Source of the DNA: DASXQK01 sp963724385 | Lineage (GTDB): Bacteria > Pseudomonadota > Alphaproteobacteria > Dongiales > Dongiaceae | Assembly: GCA_963724385.1 (NCBI GenBank) | Contig: CAVRUJ010000001.1 | Coordinates: 1,798,001-1,862,000, forward strand | DNA length: 64,000 nt | Direction: 5' to 3' | Notes under the pieces: model-generated | Database searches by the model: none | Told to the model about the DNA's origin: nothing | The model's input: only the letters and a program-made list of their open reading frames with translations | Program-made: the position numbers and the translations under genes | Shown here: one piece after another, positions 1 to 8,613 of the stretch | How positions within the stretch are numbered: position 1 is the first letter of the stretch | How the letters are laid out: each line of letters opens with the position of its first letter

Positions 1-177
1 GCCGAATGCGGCCGAGATCAGCGGAAACATCATGCGAGGGCCGCAGTGAAAGAGCAGCGGTTCCCCGGCGTCTATGAGATATTGGTTGAAGGTGAAGCCG
101 GCGGGCGCGGCAATCTCCGGCACGAAGGTCGAAAGGCGATAGATGCGCTCGGCGATTTCATCGACCTGTGTATTCAT
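1..177 (-). CDS. MBL-fold metallo-hydrolase, 5' end only
   Basis: Reading the minus strand from an ATG at 177 gives 59 residues that run off the left edge of the window. The fragment reads as the start of an oxygen-binding-diiron-type (ODP/FprA-like) metallo-beta-lactamase fold: an N-terminal strand pair (IAERIYRLSTFVPEIAAP), a central N-Q-Y-L-I-D-A-G-E-P turn and the LLFHCGPRMMFP stretch typical of that family. The metal-binding HxHxD motif would lie outside the window, so activity cannot be judged. It is divergent from the CocE-type hydrolase at 300, and the 122 bases between them must hold both promoters. The family call rests on a short fragment. Confidence 0.7.
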   Translation of the reverse strand, partial: MNTQVDEIAERIYRLSTFVPEIAAPAGFTFNQYLIDAGEPLLFHCGPRMMFPLISAAFG

Positions 178-299
178 ACCGCGAGCCCACTTTCCAAGAA
201 GGTGAATTCGGTGATTCCGGCGAAACGATACCCCTTACCGAGACAATCTCGAAGCGACTTCGGGTGCGATAGCGGCGCAAAGCCGGCCTGGTTCCGTCC

Positions 300-2015
300 A
301 TGCGAGAATCGCCCGTGAGCTACCATCCATCGGCCGCACATGGCGAACCACCGCCAGAGTTCCCCTCAGGCACGCCCGACCGGTTCGCCTCTTCCCGGCT
401 GGCGCGCGAGATCGAGACGCCGATGCGCGACGGTGTGGTATTGCGCGCCGACCTCTACATGCCGGAAGGCTCAGAGCGCGCGCCCGCCATCCTGATCCGC
501 CAGCCCTATGGCCGGGCCACGCCCGACATGGCCTTCCGCCAGACCGGCAGCTTCTGGGCCCGCAAGGGCTATGCCTGCGTGGTGCAGGACGTGCGGGGCA
601 AGTTCTCCTCCGGTGGCAGCTTCGATCCCATGGTCCATGAGGTCGAGGACGGCTTCGACAGCGTCGAATGGGTGAGCCGGCAGCCCTGGTGCAATGGCCG
701 CGTCGGCATGTGGGGCGAATCCTATTACGGGTTCACCGCGCTCGCCGCCGCGGTCGCCGGCCCGCCGGCGCTCGCCTGCATCGCGCCCGGCGACATCGCC
801 AGCGACCGGCATTCGATCTGGTTCCGGCAGGGCGCCTTCCTGCTCAACACCATCGGCGCCTGGGCCATCGCCATGGACGCGCCCGAATACGCCGATGTCG
901 GCCGCATCGATCCCTGGCATCTCCCCTTGAGGGACATGGCGAAGGCGGCGGGGCATGAGGGCCGCTATTTCCGCACCCTCATCGAGCATGCCGGCGATCC
1001 AGCCTGGTGGGCAAGGCGCGGGCTCCGCGACCGGCTCGAGCGGATCAAGATCCCGGTGCTGTTCTGGTCGGGCTGGTACGACAACTACACGAGCGGCCTG
1101 CTCGCGGATTTCGCGGCGCTGGAGCGAGCGAGCCCGCATCCCGAGCGCATCCATCTCCTCGTCGGCCCCTGGGACCACGAGAGCAGCGCGGAGCATACGG
1201 ATCGCGCCATCTGCGTGAAGCTGCCGCCCACGGGCGCGCATCGCTGGGACAGCTATCAGGCGTTCTTCGACCGCTACCTTATGGGGATCGAGAACGGGTT
1301 CGGCGCCACCGGCAAGGTCGACTATTTCACCATCGGCGCCAACCGCTGGCAGCGTTCGGCCTCCTGGCCGCCGCCGGGCACGCAGCCAACCAAGTTTTAT
1401 TTACGTGCCGGCGGCCTTCTTTCGCGCGAAGCGCCGCAGGGGCCCGAAGTTCCGGACCGCTATCGCTACGATCCGGCCGATCCGGTGGCCGAGACCGTGG
1501 GCCGCAACTGCTGGGCGCTCTGCACGGAGCTCGGCGACCGGCGCGAGATCGAGAAGCGAAGCGACGTCGTTTCCTACACGAGCAAGCCGCTGGAAGCGGA
1601 CTGCGAGCTCTCCGGCCCGATCTCGGCATTGCTCCATGCCGCGTCCAGCGCCGTCGATACCGACTTCACGGTCGCGCTCATCGACGTCTTCGAGGACGGC
1701 ACGGCCAACCAGATCCAGGATGGCATCATCCGCGCTGGCCACCGCGAGGATCCCTACCGGGCGCAGCCGATCACCCCCGGCCGGGTTTACGAATACGCGA
1801 TCGATCTCGCGGCCACGAGCTACCTGGTGAGGGCAGGCCATCGCATCCGGGTCGACATCTCCTCCAGCTGCTTCGATCGCTACGACCGCAACCCCAACAC
1901 GGGCGACAGGTTCGGCCATGCCGTCGAAACCAAGGTCGCCGACCAGGCGATCCATCATTCGATGGACGCCCCGTCCTCGATCCTGCTGCCCATCGCGGGC
2001 GAGGGGAGGGGCTGA
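300..2015 (+). CDS. CocE/NonD family hydrolase
   Basis: A 571-residue alpha/beta-hydrolase of the X-Pro dipeptidyl-peptidase/cocaine-esterase family, which cleaves acyl esters or amides. The nucleophile elbow GMWGESYYG places Ser141. GWYDNYTSG supplies the acid Asp261 and GPWDHESS the base His293, so the triad is complete. The early VVQDVRGKFSSGG segment (about residues 94-106) is the family's oxyanion-side signature. The C-terminal 200 residues form the jelly-roll domain (SGPISALLHAASSAVDTDF). No signal peptide is visible. The ATG at 300 has no clear ribosome site; the GTG at 315 is an alternative start. The physiological substrate cannot be read from sequence. Confidence 0.9.
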   Translation: MRESPVSYHPSAAHGEPPPEFPSGTPDRFASSRLAREIETPMRDGVVLRADLYMPEGSERAPAILIRQPYGRATPDMAFRQTGSFWARKGYACVVQDVRGKFSSGGSFDPMVHEVEDGFDSVEWVSRQPWCNGRVGMWGESYYGFTALAAAVAGPPALACIAPGDIASDRHSIWFRQGAFLLNTIGAWAIAMDAPEYADVGRIDPWHLPLRDMAKAAGHEGRYFRTLIEHAGDPAWWARRGLRDRLERIKIPVLFWSGWYDNYTSGLLADFAALERASPHPERIHLLVGPWDHESSAEHTDRAICVKLPPTGAHRWDSYQAFFDRYLMGIENGFGATGKVDYFTIGANRWQRSASWPPPGTQPTKFYLRAGGLLSREAPQGPEVPDRYRYDPADPVAETVGRNCWALCTELGDRREIEKRSDVVSYTSKPLEADCELSGPISALLHAASSAVDTDFTVALIDVFEDGTANQIQDGIIRAGHREDPYRAQPITPGRVYEYAIDLAATSYLVRAGHRIRVDISSSCFDRYDRNPNTGDRFGHAVETKVADQAIHHSMDAPSSILLPIAGEGRG

Positions 2016-2022
2016 GCGGGCG

Positions 2023-2088
2023 GCCTCGTTTGACGGAGGGCCGCTTCCATCGAGGGGCAGAGATGCATCGGATGCGGGACGGTCGCGC
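2023..2088. repeat. dispersed intergenic repeat, short copy
   Basis: This 66-base stretch directly after the hydrolase stop matches 6583-6684 at both ends: GCCTCGTTTGACGGAGGGCC at the left and GGATGCGGGACGGTCGCGC at the right. The copy at 6583 carries about 36 extra bases between two GGGCCGC words. The short copy looks like a deletion across that direct repeat. It lies between converging genes and has no reading frame of its own that I believe. Confidence 0.55.
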
Positions 2089-2099
2089 ATTGGGCATCG

Positions 2100-2924
2100 T
2101 TACTGGGCGGGCAGCATCTCGCCTCTGCATACCGCCACCAGCTTGTCCAACATCATCGCCGGTGCGGTTCCCGGACCCCGGATGGCCGACCCGGGATCGC
2201 GAGAGACCGTGGCGAAAACATCCTCGCCGGCCAGCCATCTGGACTCGGCATCTTCGGTACTCAGCGCAACGACCACCGCATGGTTGAGCTCATAGCTGAT
2301 GTCGGCGAGTCCCAGATTCCGCAGGGCGGCAAACATCGCCTGCTGTACGGCGGCACGCAGGATCTTGGGCGTTTCGAGGGCGGGAATGTCGTCCGGCCCT
2401 CCTTCGTAGAAGATGCGGCACGCCTCCACGGATAGCGAATTAAACGATCGACAGCTTATTGGACGTTTGGCGTAGACGCCGCAAACATCCCCATCGAGAA
2501 GCGCGCAGGGGTCGCGCGTGGCCATGCGCCGATCCAAGTCTTGGCCATGCGTGACTGCCTCGGCTGCGATGACGCGATCAATCTCCATGCGACCGCGTAC
2601 CGACAGATGTCTGGCAACGGCGAAGATGTCGGGAGGAAGTGCCGACACATAGGCCTTGCAGCAATAGCAGCAACCCTTCTTGCATTCCGCCCCGGTGAGC
2701 CCGCCGGCTCTGGCGACGGACAGGTCATAGAGGCGGTGACGGTACGCGGCCGCTTCGCTGGCAGGATTGGCCCACGATCTCTGAGAGAGCCTGTCGGAGA
2801 GCCCGAGAGCAAGCGCGGCGACATGCTCCATCCTGGTAGGCAAGGGAATGCCGCTGCGTTCGATCTCAGCCAGCGTCCTGCGCAGCATCTTCTGGCGTTG
2901 GCGACGCTCGGGCCTGGCTGTCAT
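2100..2924 (-). CDS. YkgJ family cysteine-cluster protein
   Basis: A 274-residue cytosolic protein with the CxxxCCYCC cluster (Cys81, 85, 86, 88, 89) followed by DPC (Cys140), GDVC (Cys148) and PISC (Cys158). This spacing is characteristic of the YkgJ/UPF0153 zinc- or iron-sulfur-binding family, whose biochemical role is not established. The N-terminal 75 residues are basic and helical. It converges on the CocE-type hydrolase. The upstream 284 bases to the MFS gene form a shared divergent promoter region. The start at 2924 has no strong ribosome site, but no better one is seen. Confidence 0.82.
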   Translation of the reverse strand: MTARPERRQRQKMLRRTLAEIERSGIPLPTRMEHVAALALGLSDRLSQRSWANPASEAAAYRHRLYDLSVARAGGLTGAECKKGCCYCCKAYVSALPPDIFAVARHLSVRGRMEIDRVIAAEAVTHGQDLDRRMATRDPCALLDGDVCGVYAKRPISCRSFNSLSVEACRIFYEGGPDDIPALETPKILRAAVQQAMFAALRNLGLADISYELNHAVVVALSTEDAESRWLAGEDVFATVSRDPGSAIRGPGTAPAMMLDKLVAVCRGEMLPAQ

Positions 2925-3208
2925 TCGTCACCGAAACTGCGCATTTCAGGATGGCCTAGTCACTATATTTTGGCGTTGCTCATGGTCCCGGGTTGGCTTT
3001 GGACGGACCCATTGCATTGCCGGCCGCACCGAGCGCAGAGCAAGAGTGCTCAAGATACTCCCCAGATCAGCCGGCCGACCATACCAAGCCCGCGAAAAAT
3101 GCTAACTCGTTTGCGGTCTTGGCCCAACATGCCTGGCAATTCGCCGGTCGAGCAGGACAGCTGGATCGCCCGCTGAGCCGGGTGTCCGCAAGAAGCAAGG
3201 GGGGATAG

Positions 3209-4429
3209 ATGGGCAGTTTGGACGCGCAACAGAAGCGGATCGTGCTCGCTTCCTTCCTCGGCTGGACGCTCGACGCTTTCGATTTCTTCATCCTGGTCTT
3301 CACCCTGCCGGCCATTGCAGCGACGTTCGGCGTCAAAGTGCCCGATGTTGCCTACGCCATCTTCCTGACGCTCGCGATGCGCTTCGTCGGCGCGTTCATC
3401 TTCGGACGGCTCGGCGACAGGTTCGGCCGCAAGCCCATTCTGATGCTGGACATCGTCAGCTATTCCATTCTCGGCGCGCTTGCCGCTTTTGCGCCGAGCT
3501 TGAGCGTCTTCCTGGTCCTGCGAGCGCTGTTCGGCGTCGCCATGGGCGGCGAGTGGGGCCTTGGGTCGTCGCTGGCGATGGAATCCATCCCGCCGAAATC
3601 ACGGGGTCAGATTTCGGGCATCCTGCAATGCGGCTACCCGACGGGCTATCTCCTCGCCTCGGTCGTTTTCGGCGTGTGCTACAAGGCGAACATCTTCGGC
3701 TACGTGATCGACTGGCGCGCGATGTTTCTCTTCAGCATCCTGCCGGCTCTGCTTGTCCTCTACATCCGCAATCAGGTTCCGGAATCGCCGGCCTTCGCGG
3801 AAGCGAGAAAGGCGCCGCGGCCGAGCTTCCTGGAGACGCTGACGGCGAACTGGAAACTGTCGGTCTACGCCATCGTGCTGATGATGGTCTTCAACCTGTT
3901 CAGCCACGGCACCCAGGATCTTTACGCGGTGTTCCTGCAAAAGCAGCATGGCTTCGAGCACGGGACGGTAAGCATCGTGCTGATCGTTGCCAATATCGGC
4001 GCGATAGCGGGCGGGCTGTTCTTCGGCGGGCTGTCGGAGCGGATCGGCCGGGTCAATGCGATCACCATCGCGGCGCTGATCGCGCTGCCGGCAATACCGT
4101 TCTGGGCCTACGGCTCGACGGCGCTCATCCTGGCGATCGGCGCTTTCGTCATGCAAGTCGGCGTGCAGGGCGCCTGGGGCGTGGTGCCGGCTCATTTGAA
4201 CGAATTGTCGCCGGGGCCGGTGCGCGCGACGCTGCCGGGGCTCGTTTACCAGATCGGCAACTTCCTGGCGTCCTACAACGGCCCGTTCCAGGCGAAGCTC
4301 GCCGAAGCGCCGGGCAATTCCTATGCCTACGCGCTGGCGCTCGTCGCGGGCATCGTCGCGGTAGCGCTCGCCATCCTGATACGCTTTTCGCCCGAAAAGC
4401 GCGGCCATGTAATCTCGGTCACGGCCTGA
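3209..4429 (+). CDS. MFS transporter, sialate/lactate (SHS)-type carboxylate carrier
   Basis: A 406-residue major-facilitator protein with about twelve hydrophobic segments. The N-terminal FLGWTLDAFDFFILVF and the loop RLGDRFGRKP after the second helix are SHS/MHS-type signatures. GVAMGGEWGLGSSLAMESIP in the fourth helix region is the best family marker. Members are proton symporters for lactate, sialate or other small carboxylates. A good ribosome site (AAGGGGGG) precedes the ATG. It converges on a Fe/2-oxoglutarate oxygenase that acts in its family on free amino acids, so a common substrate class is possible but not shown. The stem-loop at 4455-4481 (GGACGCT/AGCGTCC) may mark the transcript end, without a T tract. 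Confidence 0.88.
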   Translation: MGSLDAQQKRIVLASFLGWTLDAFDFFILVFTLPAIAATFGVKVPDVAYAIFLTLAMRFVGAFIFGRLGDRFGRKPILMLDIVSYSILGALAAFAPSLSVFLVLRALFGVAMGGEWGLGSSLAMESIPPKSRGQISGILQCGYPTGYLLASVVFGVCYKANIFGYVIDWRAMFLFSILPALLVLYIRNQVPESPAFAEARKAPRPSFLETLTANWKLSVYAIVLMMVFNLFSHGTQDLYAVFLQKQHGFEHGTVSIVLIVANIGAIAGGLFFGGLSERIGRVNAITIAALIALPAIPFWAYGSTALILAIGAFVMQVGVQGAWGVVPAHLNELSPGPVRATLPGLVYQIGNFLASYNGPFQAKLAEAPGNSYAYALALVAGIVAVALAILIRFSPEKRGHVISVTA

Positions 4430-4562
4430 CGACGAGGCGGCCAGCAAAGGCGAGGGACGCTCCTTCCCCGGCGAAGCGTCCGGCAATGCGCTGGCCTGGA
4501 TGATACTTGGTCCTGTCGCGCTCCCTGTTTCGGATGATTGGCCAGCGGGCTTCGCGTGGCGG

Positions 4563-5384
4563 CTAAGCCGCAGGCGCGGCTCCATAGACGGTCTCATTGA
4601 CCTTGGCATCGCCCTGGACGCCCGGTTTGTTTTCATAGACGAAGATCGCCATCAGCCGCTGTCTCGTTCCAATCACCGGCGTGACCCTATGCACGGAATT
4701 GCAGCCGCGGAAGATCACCATTGCCCGCGGCTCCCGAGGCACCGTCACGACACGAGACCTGTCGCCGCGAAGAACCTTGCTCAGCTCATCGAACTTCGGG
4801 TCGCTGTCCGACCGGGTATTGGGCACGATCTCGAATTCACCACCCGCCGCGGCAGCCTGGAGCATGAGCGTCAGGGTGAAGGCGTTCGAGGAGTCGAAAT
4901 GCCAGGCGGACTGATCGCCCTCGCTGTAGCAGTTGACATTCACGGGCTGATACTTGTCCTCGCTCTGGTACAAGGCGCCGGCGCCGACGACGTCGGCAAC
5001 GAAGCTGATCATTGCCGGCCAATTGTAGAGGCCCTTGAGCGAAGATGTTGCCGGCAGCAGGTGATTGCCGATCATCGAATAGGAAGCGTCGAAAAATATG
5101 TTCTTCGGGTGATCGGCAGGTAGAGCGGCATCCGCTTCGCGATAGAGATAGCAGTTGCGGTGCGACCTGTTCCTGTAGGCGGAGGCCTTGACGCTGTCGA
5201 CCTCCGCGAGCGCCGCCGACAACGCGGCAGGCGTGATGAAGCCGGGCAGGACGCAATACTGCTGTACTTCCAGGTCGCCTTGAAGCTTCTGAATGATGGC
5301 AGCGCGACGAGGGTCCGCCTTGTCGAATATCGGGTAGCGGCGCAGATCCACCACCAAGCCCGGATTGAAGCCGCTGTCTTTCAC
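4563..5384 (-). CDS. BesD/HalD-like Fe(II)/2-oxoglutarate-dependent oxygenase, predicted hydroxylase
   Basis: A 273-residue protein of the family that holds the amino-acid halogenases BesD and HalD. Iron ligands are visible as the WHFD motif (His162, Asp164) and CNSVHRVTPV (His232), with Arg241 or Arg243 in TRQRL for the 2-oxoglutarate carboxylate. Halogenases of the family replace the Asp by Gly to make room for chloride. Here Asp is kept, so hydroxylation is predicted. Relatives act on free amino acids, without a carrier protein. I chose GTG at 5384 because GGAGG lies nine bases upstream at 5394-5398; the ATG at 5402 overlaps that site. A TetR gene is divergent to it. Confidence 0.85.
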   Translation of the reverse strand: MKDSGFNPGLVVDLRRYPIFDKADPRRAAIIQKLQGDLEVQQYCVLPGFITPAALSAALAEVDSVKASAYRNRSHRNCYLYREADAALPADHPKNIFFDASYSMIGNHLLPATSSLKGLYNWPAMISFVADVVGAGALYQSEDKYQPVNVNCYSEGDQSAWHFDSSNAFTLTLMLQAAAAGGEFEIVPNTRSDSDPKFDELSKVLRGDRSRVVTVPREPRAMVIFRGCNSVHRVTPVIGTRQRLMAIFVYENKPGVQGDAKVNETVYGAAPAA

Positions 5385-5540
5385 GTCCGGTTTCCTCCCC
5401 ATTCCAGTTCGAGATCCATCCTCGCAGGTGCGATTCCATTCCTGCGGTCGGCGGCTTCTTCGCGCATTCTGCCCGGGCGGAAGGCTGGTTGGGCCAGCCA
5501 GCCCATGACCGCATCCGCCTGACCGTCATTCCAGACCGCC

Positions 5541-5569
5541 AACATACAGAAAGTAAGACGGACGTTCAA
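5541..5569 (-). promoter_or_regulatory. sigma-70-type promoter for the oxygenase gene, possible TetR operator
   Basis: On the minus strand TTGAAC (5564-5569), a 17-base spacer and TATGTT (5541-5546) make a good housekeeping promoter. It would start transcription near 5534, about 150 bases before the GTG. The -35 region reads TTGAACGTCCGTCTT, close to an imperfect inverted repeat (TTGAACG-N2-CGT) of the sort bound by BetI-like TetR repressors. The rest of the 351-base gap to the TetR start (5385-5735) holds no gene that I can support. Confidence 0.5.
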
Positions 5570-5735
5570 TAAGTTTTTGCCAAACCCCGAAACCGGGTAG
5601 CGTAGGGTCTTGCGCAATCCGCGCTTGCCCGGGTCTTCGCATACTGGATTGTGCCGCATCAGGAATGGGACAATTGTCCGGTTTCCGGACTCCGAGGGAC
5701 GGTTGCAGGCAAGGCTCCAGCGAAGGATGGCACGG

Positions 5736-6362
5736 ATGAAAAAGCGCAGCAGGCCCCACACGCAGGTCGAGATCAATGAATATCGCCGCCGATTGCTGGT
5801 GGAAGGCACAATCAAGTCGATGGCGGAGCGCGGTGTGGCGGGGACAACGGTGCGCTCGATCTGCGAGGATGCCGGAAGTTCCCGCGGCCTCATCGCGCAC
5901 TATTACGCCAACAAGGAAGAACTGGTGGCCGAAGCGTTCAGGCATCTGTTCACAACTGTCTCGCGGCACGTCAGAGAAGCCCAGGACCGGGTGGGGGGCA
6001 CGGCACTTGATCGTCTCAAGGCTCTTCCAAAACTGATCTTCTCACCGCCGGTCTTTACCCAATTCAACCGGCACGCATTCCTGGCTTTCTGGCATGAAAT
6101 CCGCTTCAACCCCGCGGTGCGGCAGGTGAACAAGGAACTTTATCTCGACTATACGAAACGGACCGAGGCCAACTTTGCGCGGGCCGCGGAAGAATGCCAC
6201 CTCAGCATCGACTTTCGCAGCGCCGCCATCGGACTCCTGGCTCTGATTGACGGGCTATGGCTGGAACTCTCAATCGACGACAAGGCGGTTTCTCGCGGCA
6301 AGGCAATCGACTTATGTCTGCGCTATATTGATAACCAGTTGGGGCCCAGCACAGTCAAGTAA
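5736..6362 (+). CDS. TetR family regulator, BetI-like
   Basis: About 208 residues. The N-terminal DNA-binding domain has the helix-turn-helix TTVRSICEDAGSSRGLIAHYY at residues 38-58, followed by the usual ANKEELVAEAF. The C-terminal half (FWHEIRFNPAVRQVNKELYLDY) matches the BetI-type ligand domain. The frame is open further upstream, but ATG 5736, with GAAGG nine bases ahead, gives a family-length protein; ATG 5727 is also possible. It is divergent from the BesD-like oxygenase and probably represses it and itself, with the substrate or product as ligand. That role is inferred from position. Confidence 0.87.
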   Translation: MKKRSRPHTQVEINEYRRRLLVEGTIKSMAERGVAGTTVRSICEDAGSSRGLIAHYYANKEELVAEAFRHLFTTVSRHVREAQDRVGGTALDRLKALPKLIFSPPVFTQFNRHAFLAFWHEIRFNPAVRQVNKELYLDYTKRTEANFARAAEECHLSIDFRSAAIGLLALIDGLWLELSIDDKAVSRGKAIDLCLRYIDNQLGPSTVK

Positions 6363-6783
6363 TGCCACGGCAATATAATCCGCGTGTCGTGGCTGATGAC
6401 GGCTTACCAGGTGTAACCGGACAGGCGGGTTCGCAGTGGTCAAGGTCCGCCTGTGACCTACAGCGGACATGATTAACATTCGTGTGCGAAATGGACGATC
6501 TTAAGGAATGGGACCAGTCCGATGGACTGGGCGAGACCGATTGACCCCTCCTTGCGCTCCTCGGCCTGATGTCGCGGCACAAGCCTCGTTTGACGGAGGG
6601 CCGCCTCCGGTGCGATGCTTTCAGCCCATTGTGGGCCGCTGCCATCGAGCGGCTGAGATGTGAACGGATGCGGGACGGTCGCGCCTGTCCGCGGGCGCTC
6701 CTGGGGCCCGGGCCGAATCACCCGGACCAACAGACCGCGGCAGTCGTCGGGACCGCTCCTCGCCAGAACCAAGGGAGACACCG
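6363..6783. other. gene-free stretch
   Basis: Between the TetR stop and the next secreted-protein gene I see no credible reading frame. The stretch holds the long copy of the dispersed repeat (6583-6684). AAGGGAGA just before 6784 is the ribosome site of the next gene. Confidence 0.5.
6583..6684. repeat. dispersed intergenic repeat, long copy
   Basis: A 102-base partner of the element at 2023-2088. The ends agree almost base for base. The middle includes CAGCCCATTGTGGGCCGCTG, itself nearly palindromic (CCCA-TTG-TGGG) and absent from the short copy. The two GGGCCGC words at about 6598 and 6634 delimit the segment missing from the other copy. Confidence 0.55.
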
Positions 6784-7602
6784 ATGACGCCGAGGACCCA
6801 TGCGACGGCGGCGCTGGCCGCCCTTTCCATGCTGCTGCTTGCCGCCGGGCCCGCCTGGGCCGCGCCGCAGATCCTGGGGTTGGTGGCGAGCAACGGGATG
6901 CCCACGCCGCTCAGCTGCGCCGACGGCCAGTGCAGCGGCCTCGTCAACAGCTTCTGCCTGCAGTTCGCCCGGCCTTCGCCCGATGACGGCAGCGCCTACA
7001 GCCTGCTACCCGGCGGCGGGATCACGATCCTGGGTCTACGCGCCGACGGCAGCAGCTTCAGGCTCGCCGGCGCCGGCCTGGTCACGCTCCGCAGCCGCGC
7101 CGGCTTTTCGGCGGTGACCGTCTCTGTGCCGGAGTCCGCGCTGCGCAAGATCGGGGCGGTGAGCGCGTCCGTCGAGGTTGAAGCCCTGACTGCTGCCCTG
7201 CCCGTGGCGGTCGCCGGCGACAGCGACCCCGAGACCCAGGCCGACATCGACCAGGCGACGGGCGCGCTGCGCCAGCTCGCGCAATCGACCTTCGAGGCCC
7301 CCGGCCAGAGAAGCGACGCGGCCAGGATCGTCACCTTCGCCATCGACAGCCTGCCGGCGACCGGGCCGGCAAGCCGCGTGGGGCGCGAGACGGCATGGAA
7401 GAAGACGGCGTCAATCGCCGAGCAAGCCGGCGTGGACCCGCAAGCCCTTGCCGCGGCCTCCAGCATCTATGAGAGCTGCGGCGCGGCCTCGGCCTTCGCC
7501 GGCTGCCTGGAGCGGGCGAGGCAGGATCTGATGAGCACGCTCGAATTCGAGTTCCAGAGCGAGAGCGTTGTAGCGCCCCAGCCGAACGCCGGCGGAAGCT
7601 AG
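6784..7602 (+). CDS. secreted hypothetical protein
   Basis: A 272-residue protein with a clear Sec signal peptide (hydrophobic LAALSMLLLAAGPAWA, cleavage near residue 26). The mature part begins PQILGLVASNGMPTPLSC and has a short Cys pattern (SCADGQC, NSFC), then a beta-rich region and an alpha-helical C-terminal half with two further Cys (ESCGAASAFAGC). No catalytic motif is visible. The ribosome site AAGGGAGA supports the start. It is followed after 41 bases by another small secreted protein, probably in one transcript. I do not recognise the family. Confidence 0.75.
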   Translation: MTPRTHATAALAALSMLLLAAGPAWAAPQILGLVASNGMPTPLSCADGQCSGLVNSFCLQFARPSPDDGSAYSLLPGGGITILGLRADGSSFRLAGAGLVTLRSRAGFSAVTVSVPESALRKIGAVSASVEVEALTAALPVAVAGDSDPETQADIDQATGALRQLAQSTFEAPGQRSDAARIVTFAIDSLPATGPASRVGRETAWKKTASIAEQAGVDPQALAAASSIYESCGAASAFAGCLERARQDLMSTLEFEFQSESVVAPQPNAGGS

Positions 7603-7643
7603 TACAGGGTCAGCTTGTCGAAGTGCGGCAGCGGGAGGCTCGC

Positions 7644-7922
7644 ATGAGTTGGGGGGCGCGGCGCGGCGCGGCGGCGGGCTTGCTCGCCATCCTCGCCGCA
7701 CTTTCGGCCGGCGGCGCTGAGGCGCAGCAAGCCTGCTGGCAGGTGGCCAGCTCGAACGCGCCGGGTGGCAGCCCGTCTTTCGTTCTGGTCAACCAATGCA
7801 CCGGCCAGACCTGGCAGCTGGTGCGGACACGTGGGGTCGATCAGAACGGCACGGTTAAGCCGAACGAATGGGTGTGGAGCTGGCAGCCGATCGCCATGCC
7901 GGCCACGCCGGGCTCGCAGTAG
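7644..7922 (+). CDS. small secreted hypothetical protein
   Basis: A 92-residue protein with an N-terminal signal peptide (GAAAGLLAILAALSAGGAEA) and a mature part of about 65 residues. The core CWQVASSNAPGGSPSFVLVNQCTGQTWQLVR looks like a small beta-sandwich with one Cys pair. The ATG at 7644 is preceded by GGGAGG at 7633-7638, which favours it over the upstream ATG at 7623. It follows the 6784 gene in the same direction. Function unknown. Confidence 0.65.
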   Translation: MSWGARRGAAAGLLAILAALSAGGAEAQQACWQVASSNAPGGSPSFVLVNQCTGQTWQLVRTRGVDQNGTVKPNEWVWSWQPIAMPATPGSQ

Positions 7923-8066
7923 CCGGCTCCGGCCATCTGGCGCTGCCTGCCGGAGTTCCGGCGAAGCTTCGTCCATTGGCTCGAACGTCTTTGGAATTGC
8001 GCCGAAGCCCAAAATGGCTACCCTGCGGTCGGCTAAGGAACTTATCCCAAGGGGCGGCGGCTTCAG

Positions 8067-8588
8067 ATGCGTGCATCGTTGGTTGTTGCGGTTCTGGTGG
8101 CGAGTGTCGGGCTCGGCGGCTGCGCGGGGGTCAACAAGCTGATCAACGGGGATCCCAAACCAGTCGACCCCTCCCAGGAGCTCACGTTCCAGCCTTTGAG
8201 CATACCGCCGGACTACGCTGTCGTTCCGCAGACGTCGGCCGCGGCGGCGCCGTCGGACCAGTCCGCGGGCGGTCAAGCTGACACCTCGCAGTCGTTCACC
8301 GGCAGTGGGAGCGACTTGTCGGCGAGCCCGAGCCCCAACGTCTCGGCCGGCGAGCAAGCCTTGCTCGACGCCGCCAATGCCGACAAGGCCAACCCGGATA
8401 TCCGCGCGCTGATCGCCTCCGATTCGACCGCCAGCGAGGGGCTGACCAAGAGCCTGACCGACGCGCTGATCCTCGGCACTCCCGAGGGCCAGGCGAGCGC
8501 CGCGACCCCAAAGAGCGGTGGCGCAGGCGCCTTGACGCCCACGATCACCCGCGAGCAGCCCTCCGCCTTGTCGGGAATATTCAACTAG
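8067..8588 (+). CDS. outer-membrane lipoprotein, DUF3035-like
   Basis: A 173-residue protein with a lipoprotein signal ending in LGGC (Cys19). The mature N-terminus has VDPSQELTFQPLSIPPDY, resembling the PDEF-x-PLxLPPDY segment of DUF3035 lipoproteins of alphaproteobacteria, which some genomes place near outer-membrane assembly genes. The middle is Ser/Ala/Gly-rich and likely disordered. The C-terminal half has a helical ALLDAANADKANPDIRALI segment. Lipid attachment is well supported; the DUF3035 relation is by eye only. It converges on the AlkB-like gene. Confidence 0.72.
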   Translation: MRASLVVAVLVASVGLGGCAGVNKLINGDPKPVDPSQELTFQPLSIPPDYAVVPQTSAAAAPSDQSAGGQADTSQSFTGSGSDLSASPSPNVSAGEQALLDAANADKANPDIRALIASDSTASEGLTKSLTDALILGTPEGQASAATPKSGGAGALTPTITREQPSALSGIFN

Positions 8589-8613
8589 CCGCTGTTCGTG
8601 CGCCTGGCGGCGG

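Noticed and set aside
471..1241. Long minus-strand frame opposite the CocE-type hydrolase
   Set aside because: It is a shadow of GC-rich coding sequence. The plus strand has a full triad and family motifs, and the minus translation is low-complexity Arg/Ala/Gly. The same reasoning removes the long opposite frames over 14387-15931, 27358-28134 and 56849-58228.
4563..5402. Amino-acid halogenase
   Set aside because: The metal motif is HFD, not HxG, so the chloride site of BesD-type halogenases is not available. Hydroxylase is the better call.
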